Assembly: GCF_018613065.1 (NCBI RefSeq) | Contig: NZ_JAGGQW010000022.1 | Span: forward strand, 1-64,000 | From: Bacillus sp. ISL-7 | Lineage (GTDB): Bacteria > Bacillota > Bacilli > Bacillales_B > DSM-18226 | Length of the DNA stretch: 64,000 nucleotides | Reading direction: 5' to 3' | Shown here: positions 16,175 to 24,974 of the stretch, one piece after another | How positions within the stretch are numbered: the first letter of the stretch is position 1 | How the letters are laid out: the number at the start of each line of letters is the position of its first letter | Translations under genes and position numbers: made by a program | Notes under the pieces: generated by a model | Databases searched by the model: none | What the model was told of the DNA's origin: nothing | Seen by the model: the letters and a program-made list of their open reading frames with translations, nothing else

Positions 16175-17866
16175 ATGATGAGCGAACAAAATCAGATGGA
16201 ATATACCACAGCAGATGCAGTTGTAAAAGAACTTGTCCGTGCTGGAGTGGAAACAGCGTTTGGAATTGTCAGTATCCACAATATGCCGATCTATGATGCG
16301 ATTCTCCGGGAAGGAAGCATTCATTTAGTCTGTTCCCGCGGTGAGAGCGGCGCGGCAAATATGGCAGATGGCTATGCCAGAGCAACAGGTAAATTGGGAG
16401 TCGTGATTACGAGTACGGGAACAGGTGCCGGTAATGCGGCAGGTTCGTTAATTGAAGCTTGGGCCGCAGGTGTACCTGTTCTTCATCTTACCGGTGAGGT
16501 GGCTTCCCCTTACTTAGGAACGGGCAGAGGATATATCCATGAATGTAAAGACCAGTTGTCGATGATGGAAGGGTCTTGTAAAAAAGCAGTTCGCTTAAGA
16601 AGACCAGAGCAGGCAGCTGCCGTCGTCCGGCAAGCCATACAAGACGCGTTTGCCTATCCGGCAGGACCAGTAACACTTGAAATCCCCATTGATTTTCAAT
16701 CAGCCATTATCCCTAATCATCCGATTGAGGATATCAGTATAAAAGCTCCAACTAATAATACCATTCCGTCCATTCCTGAAGAGGCATTAGCCAAAATTAG
16801 TCATGCTCGCCGGCCGGTCATTTGGGCAGGAGGAGGAGTGATTACCTCTGGCGCCTCAAATGAGGTTACCGCGTTGGCAGAAACGATTGGGGCGGCCGTG
16901 ATCACAAGCCAATCTGGAAAAGGAAGCATTCCTGAAAATCATTCACAATGTATCGGTCACTTTGCTGCGAATGAATTAACGAAAACCCTACTGAAAAATT
17001 CAGACCTGTTGATCAGTATTGGGGTTCGTTTTAGAGGGAATGAAACAGCCAATTGGAAAGTCCCTGTTCCAAAAGAACATATCTCGATTGACGCGGATTG
17101 GCAGGCGATTAATCGTAACTATGAAGCGACCTATGGATTAGTAGGTGATGCGAAACAAATTTTACAAGGATTAAATCAAGCATTATCGCAAAAATCAATC
17201 GTTCCAGATCCTGCCTATCTTGATGAAGTACAGTCCGTTCGGGAAGAATTGCGGACACAGTTACGAGCAACACTGGGTCCTTATGAGCAAATCCTCGATG
17301 GGATGCGAAACGTGTTACCAGAAAACACGATTTTAGTCCGGGATGTAACCGTTCAGGCGAATGTGTGGGGAAGCCGCTTATTTGAAATCTATCAACCTAG
17401 GACATCGATTCACGCGTCCGGCGGCGGGATTGGCCAAGGGCTGCCAACAGCGATTGGTGCGCAAATGGCTTTCAAGGATCGTCCGGTTGTGCTGATGGCA
17501 GGCGATGGAGGATTTATGGTCAATGTCGGTGAAATGGCCACTGCTGCCCAGGAAAAACTACCGTTGATTGTGGTCCTGTTTGATGATGCGGGTTACGGGG
17601 TGCTTCGAAATATTCAAAGTGCGGCCTATGGTCGTCAAGTTGCCGTTGATTTAATGAGCCCTGACTTTGTGCTACTAGCGCAATCGATGGGATTTGATGC
17701 CTCACGGATCGGTTCAGCCACAGAATTTGTCACTGAACTGGAGAAGGCCGTTGCTGGTAAAAAGCCAACGATGATTGTGGTAGACATGGAAGCGGTCGGA
17801 CCAATGGCGAAACCCTTTGGAGGTCCTCCAGGTGCAGCAGATGCTTTCAAACCGAAAAAGTTATAG
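16175..17866 (+). CDS. thiamine diphosphate-dependent enzyme (acetolactate synthase / benzoylformate decarboxylase-like)
   Basis: A 563-residue three-domain ThDP enzyme. The activating Glu57 (CSRGESGAANMADGYAR) is in place and the cofactor motif begins AGDGGFMVNVGEMATAAQ. Where most relatives have Asn-Asn the motif ends LFDDAGYG, a conservative variant that still offers metal ligands. It probably decarboxylates or ligates a 2-oxo acid from ring cleavage. It lies between the SDR and an aldehyde dehydrogenase, which would fit a decarboxylase whose aldehyde product is oxidised next. The substrate is inferred. Confidence 0.78.
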   Translation: MMSEQNQMEYTTADAVVKELVRAGVETAFGIVSIHNMPIYDAILREGSIHLVCSRGESGAANMADGYARATGKLGVVITSTGTGAGNAAGSLIEAWAAGVPVLHLTGEVASPYLGTGRGYIHECKDQLSMMEGSCKKAVRLRRPEQAAAVVRQAIQDAFAYPAGPVTLEIPIDFQSAIIPNHPIEDISIKAPTNNTIPSIPEEALAKISHARRPVIWAGGGVITSGASNEVTALAETIGAAVITSQSGKGSIPENHSQCIGHFAANELTKTLLKNSDLLISIGVRFRGNETANWKVPVPKEHISIDADWQAINRNYEATYGLVGDAKQILQGLNQALSQKSIVPDPAYLDEVQSVREELRTQLRATLGPYEQILDGMRNVLPENTILVRDVTVQANVWGSRLFEIYQPRTSIHASGGGIGQGLPTAIGAQMAFKDRPVVLMAGDGGFMVNVGEMATAAQEKLPLIVVLFDDAGYGVLRNIQSAAYGRQVAVDLMSPDFVLLAQSMGFDASRIGSATEFVTELEKAVAGKKPTMIVVDMEAVGPMAKPFGGPPGAADAFKPKKL

Positions 17867-17879
17867 GGAGGAATTTAGT

Positions 17880-19325
17880 GTGATTTCAACACATCCATTT
17901 GTTTCAGGAAAATACCTGATTGGCGGGCAGTGGCTTCAAGCGGAAAGAACAGCCAATGTTACCAATCCAGCACATACGAGTGAAGTGGTCGGTGAAGTTG
18001 CCTTATGTTCAAAAGCGGATGTAGATCAAGCGGTGGGAACAGCTGCTAAAGTCTATCAAAGCTGGTCTCAAAGTGACATAGAGGATCGGGCAAACCGGAT
18101 GAAGCTCGCAGCTGATGAGATTAAATCAATCGTGGAAGAGAATGTCAGTTTGTTAGTTCGCGAGAATGGCAAGGTCCTGGTTGAAGCGAAAAAGGATTTG
18201 CTTCGAGTAGTTGATATTATGAAACAAGGGGCAGAAGAATTACTAGAATGGTGGAAACCTGAGAGTTTGTCTGGAGGTCAAAAGGTGCAAATCCGCAAGC
18301 GTCCGCGCGGGGTTGCAGCTATCATCTCTCCCTGGAATTCACCGCTGATTCTTACCTTTAAGCGAGTCATTCCCGCTGTGTTGACAGGAAATACGGTGGT
18401 CGTTAAGCCTGCAACCAGCTGTCCATTAACGATCATGACGTTCTTAAAAGTGGTAGCTTCCTATTTTCCAGATGGGGTTATCAATGTTGTCACCGGTTCT
18501 GGGGGTGTGATTGGTGATGCCCTTTGTTCTGATCCGCGCGTCCGTACGATTGCGTTCGTCGGCAGTACGGAAACAGGCAAAGAAATTATGCGTTCTGCTG
18601 CTGGGACGGTAAAGAAGCTGTATATGGAGCTGGGCGGGAATGATGCAGCAATACTCCTTGCTGATGCTAAGTTGGATGACGAAGCAATCAAACGTCTCCG
18701 TTTTGGGGTTCTTCGCGCGGCAGGGCAAGTGTGCTCCGCCATCAAAAGGATCTATGTACACGAATCCAGATATGAGGAAGTTATTGATAAATTAACGAAG
18801 GAATTTAGCCGTATTCGGGTTGGGAATGGGATTCAACCGGATGTTGAAATGGGTCCATTAAATAACAAATCCCAATATGACTATGTAAATGGCCTGATCA
18901 ATCGAGCAAGTGAATCAGGAGCAAATGTCATTACTGGAGGAATTCAGTTAGATCCGGAATCGTGGGAACAAGGTTATTTTATTATGCCGACGATCATTAC
19001 TGGTGTGGACCAACAGAGTGAAATCGTTCGTGCCGAACAATTTGGCCCAGTTATTCCGATCCTACCGTTTTCAGATGTAGATGAAGTAGTGCGGCTCGCT
19101 AATGACAGTGAATTCGGGTTAAGAGCGTCTGTTTGGACGGAGGATGAATTACTCGCCGTGAAATTAGCTGATCGATTAGAAGCAGGCGCTGTCTTTCATA
19201 ATAATCATACGGTTTTTCAGGATCTCCATCTTGATTTTCCTGGCCTAAAAGAAAGCGGCTTGTCCCGTGAAACGAGACATTGCGGACTCGAATATTTTGC
19301 TGATTCATACGGTTTGGCCAACTAA
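17880..19325 (+). CDS. NAD(P)-dependent aldehyde dehydrogenase
   Basis: A 481-residue member of the ALDH superfamily, oxidising an aldehyde to the acid. It has the cofactor segment PWNSPLILTFKRVIPAVLTGNTVVVKPA, general base Glu in MELGGND and the nucleophile Cys in AAGQVCSAIKR. GTG 17880 is chosen since AGGGAGG sits 8 nt upstream and the gene then starts 14 nt after the preceding stop. It follows the ThDP enzyme and may act on its aldehyde product or on a ring-cleavage semialdehyde. Confidence 0.85.
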   Translation: MISTHPFVSGKYLIGGQWLQAERTANVTNPAHTSEVVGEVALCSKADVDQAVGTAAKVYQSWSQSDIEDRANRMKLAADEIKSIVEENVSLLVRENGKVLVEAKKDLLRVVDIMKQGAEELLEWWKPESLSGGQKVQIRKRPRGVAAIISPWNSPLILTFKRVIPAVLTGNTVVVKPATSCPLTIMTFLKVVASYFPDGVINVVTGSGGVIGDALCSDPRVRTIAFVGSTETGKEIMRSAAGTVKKLYMELGGNDAAILLADAKLDDEAIKRLRFGVLRAAGQVCSAIKRIYVHESRYEEVIDKLTKEFSRIRVGNGIQPDVEMGPLNNKSQYDYVNGLINRASESGANVITGGIQLDPESWEQGYFIMPTIITGVDQQSEIVRAEQFGPVIPILPFSDVDEVVRLANDSEFGLRASVWTEDELLAVKLADRLEAGAVFHNNHTVFQDLHLDFPGLKESGLSRETRHCGLEYFADSYGLAN

Positions 19326-19340
19326 GAAGGAGGGTATCAG

Positions 19341-20123
19341 ATGAGAATAGGATTAATTGGCGGAGGAAATATTGGAAAGTTCCTCCTTCAAAGCATCAAT
19401 ACCGATGGCCTTCTTTCAGATGGTAAAATTGTAGGTATTTATACACGGAATCAGCACGCAGCCGGGGAGCTTGCTGCTGAGTTTGCAGTAGAAAACTATT
19501 CGGATATTCAATCACTTATCCAGTCTAATATTGACCTTGTTGTTGAAGCGGCGACCATTCAAGTGGTGAAAGATTATGCAGCGGCGATCTTAGCAAGTGG
19601 TAAAGATTTAGTGTTAAGCAGTGTTGGTGCCTTAGCCGATGTAGATTTTTTTCGAAATCTAGAAAGAATATGTAAAGAAAGCAGTACAAAAATTTATTTA
19701 CCATCAGGTGCCATTAGCGGATTAGATGTCCTTAAAGCAGCGAAATCCATTGGCGAACTAGAAGCTGTTTCTATTACTACTAGAAAACCTCCACAAGCAT
19801 TGCCTGGTGCTCCTGCCGATCGAGAACAAGTGATATTCGAGGGCTCTGCGGCAGAAGCGATTGAATTATTCCCGAAAAATATTAATGTATCGATCATCTT
19901 GTCATTAGCAGGTCTAGGATCGGATCAAACAGGTGTTAAAATTATTTCTGATCCAGCTGTGATGAAGAATAGTCATTCAATCGAGGCGACTGGTTCATTC
20001 GGAACATTATCACTAAAGGTGGAAAATGATCCGATGCCTAATAATCCCAAAACAAGTTACTTGGCTGCATTAAGTGTGTTGGCAGCATTGAAAAATATAG
20101 ATGCGGTCATTAAAGTGGGATAA
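19341..20123 (+). CDS. aspartate dehydrogenase-like (NadX family) oxidoreductase
   Basis: A 260-residue protein with an N-terminal Rossmann motif (MRIGLIGGGNIGKFLLQ) and the C-terminal catalytic domain of the L-aspartate dehydrogenase family (PSGAISGLDVLKAAKSIGELEAVSITTRKPP...). Relatives in aromatic and polyhydroxyalkanoate clusters sit next to aldehyde dehydrogenases, as here (15-nt gap). Whether it acts on aspartate or on an amino or 2-hydroxy intermediate is unknown. AGAAGGAGGG precedes the ATG. Confidence 0.72.
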   Translation: MRIGLIGGGNIGKFLLQSINTDGLLSDGKIVGIYTRNQHAAGELAAEFAVENYSDIQSLIQSNIDLVVEAATIQVVKDYAAAILASGKDLVLSSVGALADVDFFRNLERICKESSTKIYLPSGAISGLDVLKAAKSIGELEAVSITTRKPPQALPGAPADREQVIFEGSAAEAIELFPKNINVSIILSLAGLGSDQTGVKIISDPAVMKNSHSIEATGSFGTLSLKVENDPMPNNPKTSYLAALSVLAALKNIDAVIKVG

Positions 20124-20221
20124 GTGTTAAAATGATGGAAGAAAACAGGGGAAACCCGAAGATTTTTGATCTCATTCTCCTGGAAAAGGTATAAGAAAAT
20201 TAGTGTTAGGGGGAATAGTTG

Positions 20222-21526
20222 ATGGTTAAAACAAACATAAATCTAGAAGACATGTCGCAAAAAGATGTAGTTGAATACTTAAGTGAATCCGTTCAGCCGG
20301 AAATTGGCGCGATTCCTGCCTCTCTATTAGGAGATCCAAAAATCTATGATCTTGAACATAAAAAGCTGTTTTTAAAAACATGGATATTTGTTGGTCATGA
20401 ATCAGAAATTCCCAATAAAAATGATTTCATTACAAGAGATGTTGCTGGTTATTCCGTCATTATTACACGAGGCGCTGATGGTGAAATTCGCTGTCTCTAT
20501 AATATGTGTACCCACCGCGGCATGAAGCTTTGCCGGGCGGATGCAGGAAATAAATCTTCTTTTACTTGCCCGTATCATGGGTTTAATTTTAAAAACAATG
20601 GGGATTGTGTTGGGGTACCGCTGCAAAAAGATATTTATGGTGAGGGATTTGATAAATCTGGTTTAGGGCTTCATCAAGTTAGAATCGAAACCTACAAGGG
20701 TCTTATGTTCGGGACGTGGAATGACGAGGCTGAACCATTAGAAGATTTCTTAGGCGATTTTAAATGGTATCTCGATATTTTGGCAGGCCGGGCGGAAATG
20801 GAAGTATTGGGGCCGCCGCAACGATTTATTATTCATTCGAACTGGAAAATTGGCGCGGATAACTTTGTGGGTGATTCGTATCATACCATGGTTACGCATG
20901 GCTCGATTGTCAAATTGGGAATGGTCCCAAGTGCTACCTATTCCAAAAAGGGTTATCAAATTCATACTGACAAGGGGCATGGCTTAAATCTAGGCACGCC
21001 TAATCCTGATTTTGCCTTTCCAGAGGAACTTAAAGAAGAATATAAGTCTAATTTAACAGCAGAGCAGTATGACGTTTTGTCTAATCTAAAAAATATGATT
21101 GGCAATATTTTTCCCAATCTATCTTTCTTAATTTCTCATACGAAGGTAAAAGGCCAGTTGATTTCGAATACTTCGGTTCGTCTATGGCGGCCGGTTGGTG
21201 TCGATAAAATGGAAGTGATCACTTGGTTTTTAGTGGAGAAAAATGCTTCAGCCGATTGGAAAAGACGTTCGCGTGAGTCGTTTGTTTTGACCTTCAGCCC
21301 GTCAGGAATCTTTGAACAAGATGACACAGAGGTATTTACCGATATTACTGCTGTAGCCTCCGGGACGATGCCATTAGTGAAACAGCTGACCTTTAATTAT
21401 ACGATGGGCTTACATCGAAAGCCTGTGGAAGATTTTATTGGCCCGGGTGTCGTTTTTGATGATAAATTCACCGAGGCCAATCAAAGGAACTTTTATCGTT
21501 ACTGGCTCGATCTCATGACTTCTTAA
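20222..21526 (+). CDS. Rieske non-heme iron ring-hydroxylating dioxygenase, alpha subunit
   Basis: A 434-residue catalytic subunit that adds O2 to an aromatic ring to give a cis-dihydrodiol. Rieske ligands Cys96, His98, Cys116 and His119 follow the CxH-x17-CxxH rule. The mononuclear iron site DNFVGDSYHTMVTH supplies Asp218, His221 and His226, and the third ligand lies in a FEQDDTE segment. A GGGGGAA site precedes ATG 20222. The beta subunit follows. No ferredoxin or reductase gene is present in this window, so electrons must come from elsewhere. The ~100 nt before the gene contains no operator box. Confidence 0.9.
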   Translation: MVKTNINLEDMSQKDVVEYLSESVQPEIGAIPASLLGDPKIYDLEHKKLFLKTWIFVGHESEIPNKNDFITRDVAGYSVIITRGADGEIRCLYNMCTHRGMKLCRADAGNKSSFTCPYHGFNFKNNGDCVGVPLQKDIYGEGFDKSGLGLHQVRIETYKGLMFGTWNDEAEPLEDFLGDFKWYLDILAGRAEMEVLGPPQRFIIHSNWKIGADNFVGDSYHTMVTHGSIVKLGMVPSATYSKKGYQIHTDKGHGLNLGTPNPDFAFPEELKEEYKSNLTAEQYDVLSNLKNMIGNIFPNLSFLISHTKVKGQLISNTSVRLWRPVGVDKMEVITWFLVEKNASADWKRRSRESFVLTFSPSGIFEQDDTEVFTDITAVASGTMPLVKQLTFNYTMGLHRKPVEDFIGPGVVFDDKFTEANQRNFYRYWLDLMTS

Positions 21527-21578
21527 AGGTTTTATTTTTTGAAGAGAGAAAGCGCCTACAAAAAAGATTGGAGGAGTC

Positions 21579-22091
21579 ATGATGAGTTTAGAGAAGATGC
21601 TTGCAACCTTTGAAATGGAACAATGGTTATACCGGGAAGCGAAGTTTCTCGATGATATTGATTTTGATGGCTGGTTTAGTTTGCTGCACCCAGACATTTC
21701 TTATCAAATGCCGGTAAGGGTTAATAAGGAAGGGATTGAACGTCCCGATTATTCCTTCGATATGTTTGCTTTTAATGATGACATTGAATTATTAAAAATT
21801 CGCGTGGACCGTTTAAAAACAGATTACGCCTGGGCCGAAATCCCGCCGTCTCGTACACGAAGGTCTGTCAATAATGTGAGGCTTCTTGAGTATGTTCCCA
21901 ATGAAACAGCGGTTGTTAACAGCTATTTGACGATTTATCGCAGCCGAAGTACCGATATTCATCACGATTTAATTTCAGGTGAACGTCAAGATGAATTCAC
22001 GTATGTTGACGGGGAATGGAAGCTTTCTAAACGCGTATTCATTGTAGATCAAACGACTTTAAATACTAGAAATCTGGCTATATTTGTATAG
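21579..22091 (+). CDS. ring-hydroxylating dioxygenase, beta subunit
   Basis: A 170-residue SnoaL-like/cystatin-fold small subunit (LYREAKFLDDIDFDGWFSLLHPDISYQMPVRV...) that assembles with the Rieske alpha subunit into an alpha3beta3 hexamer. Typical end features are SGERQDEFTYVDGEWKLSKRVFIVDQT. GGAGGAG precedes ATG 21579 (ATG 21582 is also possible). It lies 52 nt after the alpha subunit. Confidence 0.88.
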   Translation: MMSLEKMLATFEMEQWLYREAKFLDDIDFDGWFSLLHPDISYQMPVRVNKEGIERPDYSFDMFAFNDDIELLKIRVDRLKTDYAWAEIPPSRTRRSVNNVRLLEYVPNETAVVNSYLTIYRSRSTDIHHDLISGERQDEFTYVDGEWKLSKRVFIVDQTTLNTRNLAIFV

Positions 22092-22117
22092 AAGCCAACG
22101 TAGAAAGGAGCACCTTG

Positions 22118-22903
22118 ATGGCTCAGCTTAGTGGGAAATCAATTTATTTGACCGGAGGTGCCTCCGGGATTGGGAGGGCTGTCACCGAGGCATTTGTAAA
22201 AGAGGGTGCCGTTGTTACTATCCTTGATCGGTCTGCAGCAGGCTTAAATGAGCTCAAACAGCAATTTGGGGAACAGGTTCAATGCATTGAGGGCGACGTT
22301 ACGATCTATGATGATCATGTACGAGCAGTGCAAACGGCAGTAGAAACATTTGGGAAGTTAGATGTCTTTGTGGCCAATGCAGGTGTATTCGATGGTTTTG
22401 CCAAATTTGAAACCGTCACACCGGAAGCCATGTCAGATGCTTATGACCTCCTTTTCAATATCAATGTAAAGGGATATTTTAATGGGGCAAAAGCAGCCAC
22501 TGCGGAACTTAAAAAAACAGCAGGGAATATGATTTTCACTGTCTCAGGTGCGGGGTTCTATCCGGATGGCGGAGGGGTTTGGTATACAGCAAGCAAGCAT
22601 GCTCAAATTGGACTAATGCGCCAACTGGCGTTTGAATTAGCACCGGAAATCCGGGTAAACGCGGTGGCACCTGGAGGAACGTTAACAGCATTACATGTTA
22701 TTCCACCACTGCAGCCTTTTGTAAAAATGGTCGATAATGAGACGAAAGAGAAAAGCATAAAAAAACGGAACCCCCTTCAAATTGCGATGAAGTCTGAAGA
22801 TCATGTGGGGGCTTATCTCCTTCTAGCTTCGGATCAGGCCCGCGCGATTACAGGTGAAGTGATTTCAAGTGATGGGGGATTAGCTGTTCGCGGGCTAGGT
22901 TGA
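22118..22903 (+). CDS. SDR, cis-dihydrodiol dehydrogenase type
   Basis: A 261-residue SDR with TGGASGIG cofactor motif, NAG motif and intact catalytic YTASK preceded by the active-site Ser. The long GVFDGFAKFETVTPEAMSDAYDLLFNINVKGYFNGAKAA stretch resembles cis-2,3-dihydrodiol dehydrogenases of biphenyl/benzene pathways (BphB group). It would re-aromatise the Rieske product to a catechol. Its position right after the dioxygenase subunits supports this. AAAGGAGCAC precedes ATG 22118. Confidence 0.82.
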   Translation: MAQLSGKSIYLTGGASGIGRAVTEAFVKEGAVVTILDRSAAGLNELKQQFGEQVQCIEGDVTIYDDHVRAVQTAVETFGKLDVFVANAGVFDGFAKFETVTPEAMSDAYDLLFNINVKGYFNGAKAATAELKKTAGNMIFTVSGAGFYPDGGGVWYTASKHAQIGLMRQLAFELAPEIRVNAVAPGGTLTALHVIPPLQPFVKMVDNETKEKSIKKRNPLQIAMKSEDHVGAYLLLASDQARAITGEVISSDGGLAVRGLG

Positions 22904-22937
22904 TTTGTATCCGAATTACTAATTGAGGTGAATTTAA

Positions 22938-23900
22938 TTGACCGAATCATTGACGGAAAATAAGCCGTTAGCTGGAAATAACGTCATTAACCAAATTGCT
23001 TTCGTGGTTCGTGATATTGAGCAGGCATCGGAAGCATATGCGAAACTTCTTGGGATACCAAAACCAAATTGGTTCTTAACAGGCGATCGTGAAGTTTCTA
23101 AAGTGGTCTTTCGCGGTCAGCCAAGTGCTTCTCGGAGTAAACTAGTATTTATGAACACGCCGACTTTGCAAATCGAATTGATTGAACCCAACCAAGAACC
23201 TGGGACGATGCGTGAATTTTTGGATACTGTTGGGGAAGGAATTCATCATATCGCCTTTGATGTCGATTCTATTAAAGAGAAACTTCCTGTTTTTGAGGAG
23301 AACGGTTACCCATTGCTGCAGAGCGGGGAATTTACGTCTAGTGATGGAAGATATGTTTATGTGGATACGTTAAAAAGTCATAAGACACTAATGGAACTCC
23401 TAGAAAGTGATGTTCCGAGGGATACGGCCCCTACCACAGATATCTTCACCCCTTTATTAGGAACCAATAAAATCGAGCAGTTGGCAATTGTCGTAAAAGA
23501 TCTGGATGCTGCTGCCGAAGCGTATTGCAAGTTATTGGGTGTGGAAAAACCTCCGGTCATTCAATCAGGTCCGAGTGAACTTACTCAGGTTATTTTTGAA
23601 GGAAAGCCAACTGAAGCTGACTCGAAATATATGTTTATTAATACCCCTTTACTTCAGCTTGAATTAATTGAGCCGGGTGATTCACCAAGCACTTGGAAAA
23701 AGCACCTCGAAACACAAGGCGAAGGTGTTCATCATATTTCCTTTGTAGTTAATGATATCGAGGAAAAAGTGAAATTGCTGGAGGACCTGGGCTATCCCGT
23801 CATCCAAAGAGGTAATTTCTGGAACGGTAAAGGCCGATACGCTTACATGGATACTTCATCTACATACAAAGTAATCATCGAATTACTTGAAAGATTTTGA
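22938..23900 (+). CDS. tandem double-VOC domain protein
   Basis: A 320-residue protein made of two clearly homologous glyoxalase/VOC units (residues ~12-155 and ~170-320), each containing ...LIEP...EG(I/V)HHI(A/S)F.V..I..K...G(Y)P..Q.G.F...GRY.Y.DT...(M/I)ELLE. Each half has the metal-ligand His and Glu of metal-dependent epimerases or lyases (methylmalonyl-CoA epimerase-like). It could isomerise or cleave a pathway intermediate; no reaction can be assigned. TTG 22938 follows GAGGTG. It is the last gene of the operon, before a strong terminator. Confidence 0.75.
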   Translation: MTESLTENKPLAGNNVINQIAFVVRDIEQASEAYAKLLGIPKPNWFLTGDREVSKVVFRGQPSASRSKLVFMNTPTLQIELIEPNQEPGTMREFLDTVGEGIHHIAFDVDSIKEKLPVFEENGYPLLQSGEFTSSDGRYVYVDTLKSHKTLMELLESDVPRDTAPTTDIFTPLLGTNKIEQLAIVVKDLDAAAEAYCKLLGVEKPPVIQSGPSELTQVIFEGKPTEADSKYMFINTPLLQLELIEPGDSPSTWKKHLETQGEGVHHISFVVNDIEEKVKLLEDLGYPVIQRGNFWNGKGRYAYMDTSSTYKVIIELLERF

Positions 23901-23911
23901 TTACTAGAAAA

Positions 23912-23947
23912 AACAAAACGGAGAGCCCTTGGACTCTCCGTTTTGTC
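23912..23947 (+). terminator. Rho-independent terminator ending the aromatic operon
   Basis: Stem ACAAAACGGAGAG / CTCTCCGTTTTGT with a 7-nt loop. Confidence 0.88.
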
Positions 23948-24044
23948 TTATTTATTGGCCCTGTATTTCATTGTGAAAAATTGTACAATAGAAGTTGGGA
24001 AATACACTTAGGTTTCGAAAAACATTATGTTTAGGGGTCGGAAA

Positions 24045-24719
24045 ATGGATAGAAAAGAACGGACATTAATTAATTATTACTATGAAAAATTATTGGATAA
24101 TCGCTTGGATGAGAAGGATGCATACGCCTTTTTAATTCTACTTAGCAATAAGAGCAATGGCAATAGCTGTCTTCAGGAGCTGGCGGGCTTTGTTGTGAGC
24201 CGAGGTACGAAGCCCGGAGTTGTCACGGAGTATCTTTGCGAGACAAGAAAAAAGTTTGCTAATCTCGCAAAAATGAACACGGCTCTTAAGATCGAAGAGG
24301 TATTTTCATTCAAGGAAATAAAAAATGGCATCAATCAAGTGCTGGTTGATTGTGGGTTAAAGAGCATATCCAATGAACAAGTTAACGATATTATTGTGTG
24401 TGTTATCTCGATACTACAGCATGTGAAAATTACTGAAAACGGAAGAGAGATCGGTCAATTGTTTTTTGCCATCGCTAGTAAACAGGTCATGTTAATGGCT
24501 GAAGTGGGGATTGTGCAGAACGGTGGAGGTAAGAAAACAAATGTAGTTTTCCCAGTTCTCACCGCGAAAAACAATTATGCAACAATCAAGAAACAAGATA
24601 AATATGATGCCCCATACTTTTTTGAAGAAAAAGTCATTGAAATTACCAATCAGGACGGAAAGATGGAAATTAACTTTGTAGGGTCAATGGGGTCTGACCC
24701 CCAATCGGCTAAAGTTTAA
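24045..24719 (+). CDS. hypothetical protein with repeat-derived C-terminus
   Basis: A 224-residue soluble protein I do not recognise. It is mostly helical, without membrane segments, and carries a GGGKKTNVVFPVLTAKNNYATIK stretch. ATG 24045 is preferred (AGGGGTCGG upstream); an ATG 18 nt earlier has no site. The last ~12 codons (GSMGSDPQSAKV) are encoded by the palindrome GGGGTCTGACCCCC, which also occurs in a related form at 36369. The native C-terminus was therefore probably replaced when the repeat arrived. Confidence 0.55.
   Translation: MDRKERTLINYYYEKLLDNRLDEKDAYAFLILLSNKSNGNSCLQELAGFVVSRGTKPGVVTEYLCETRKKFANLAKMNTALKIEEVFSFKEIKNGINQVLVDCGLKSISNEQVNDIIVCVISILQHVKITENGREIGQLFFAIASKQVMLMAEVGIVQNGGGKKTNVVFPVLTAKNNYATIKKQDKYDAPYFFEEKVIEITNQDGKMEINFVGSMGSDPQSAKV
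24689..24702. repeat. GGGGTC-TGACCCCC palindrome (copy 1)
   Basis: A short palindrome inside the 3' end of the preceding gene, followed by a CGGCTAAAGTTTAAAGCG-like tail. The copy at 36369-36383 is followed by a similar GTTTAAAGCGTTAAAGTAT tail. Confidence 0.5.
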
Positions 24720-24742
24720 AGCGATAGAGTATGAAAATATAA

Positions 24743-24790
24743 GGAAACAGAAACATTCCCGAAATGAATGTGGCTGTTTCCATTTTTATT
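24743..24790 (+). terminator. Rho-independent terminator
   Basis: Outer stem GGAAACAG / CTGTTTCC with inner ATTC/GAAT pairing, then CATTTTTATTTT. Confidence 0.7.
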
Positions 24791-24798
24791 TTGTTAAC

Positions 24799-24813
24799 TG
24801 GTGTCAGGCACCA
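24799..24813. repeat. TGGTGTCAGGCACCA palindromic repeat (copy 1)
   Basis: The first of seven near-identical palindromes dispersed in intergenic parts of this window. Confidence 0.8.
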
Positions 24814-24974
24814 ACGTCTATAGGGGTTTCAACTATCTGTTGCCCACAAAGCTCGCAAGCATTGAGGATTAAATGAAATATTGACCTTTACAAAGTTGTT
24901 TCATAGGTCTTAAAATTGAACTACATTTAAATTTTTACAATTAGGAATTATCTGCAAAATAAGGAGGGTTAAGT

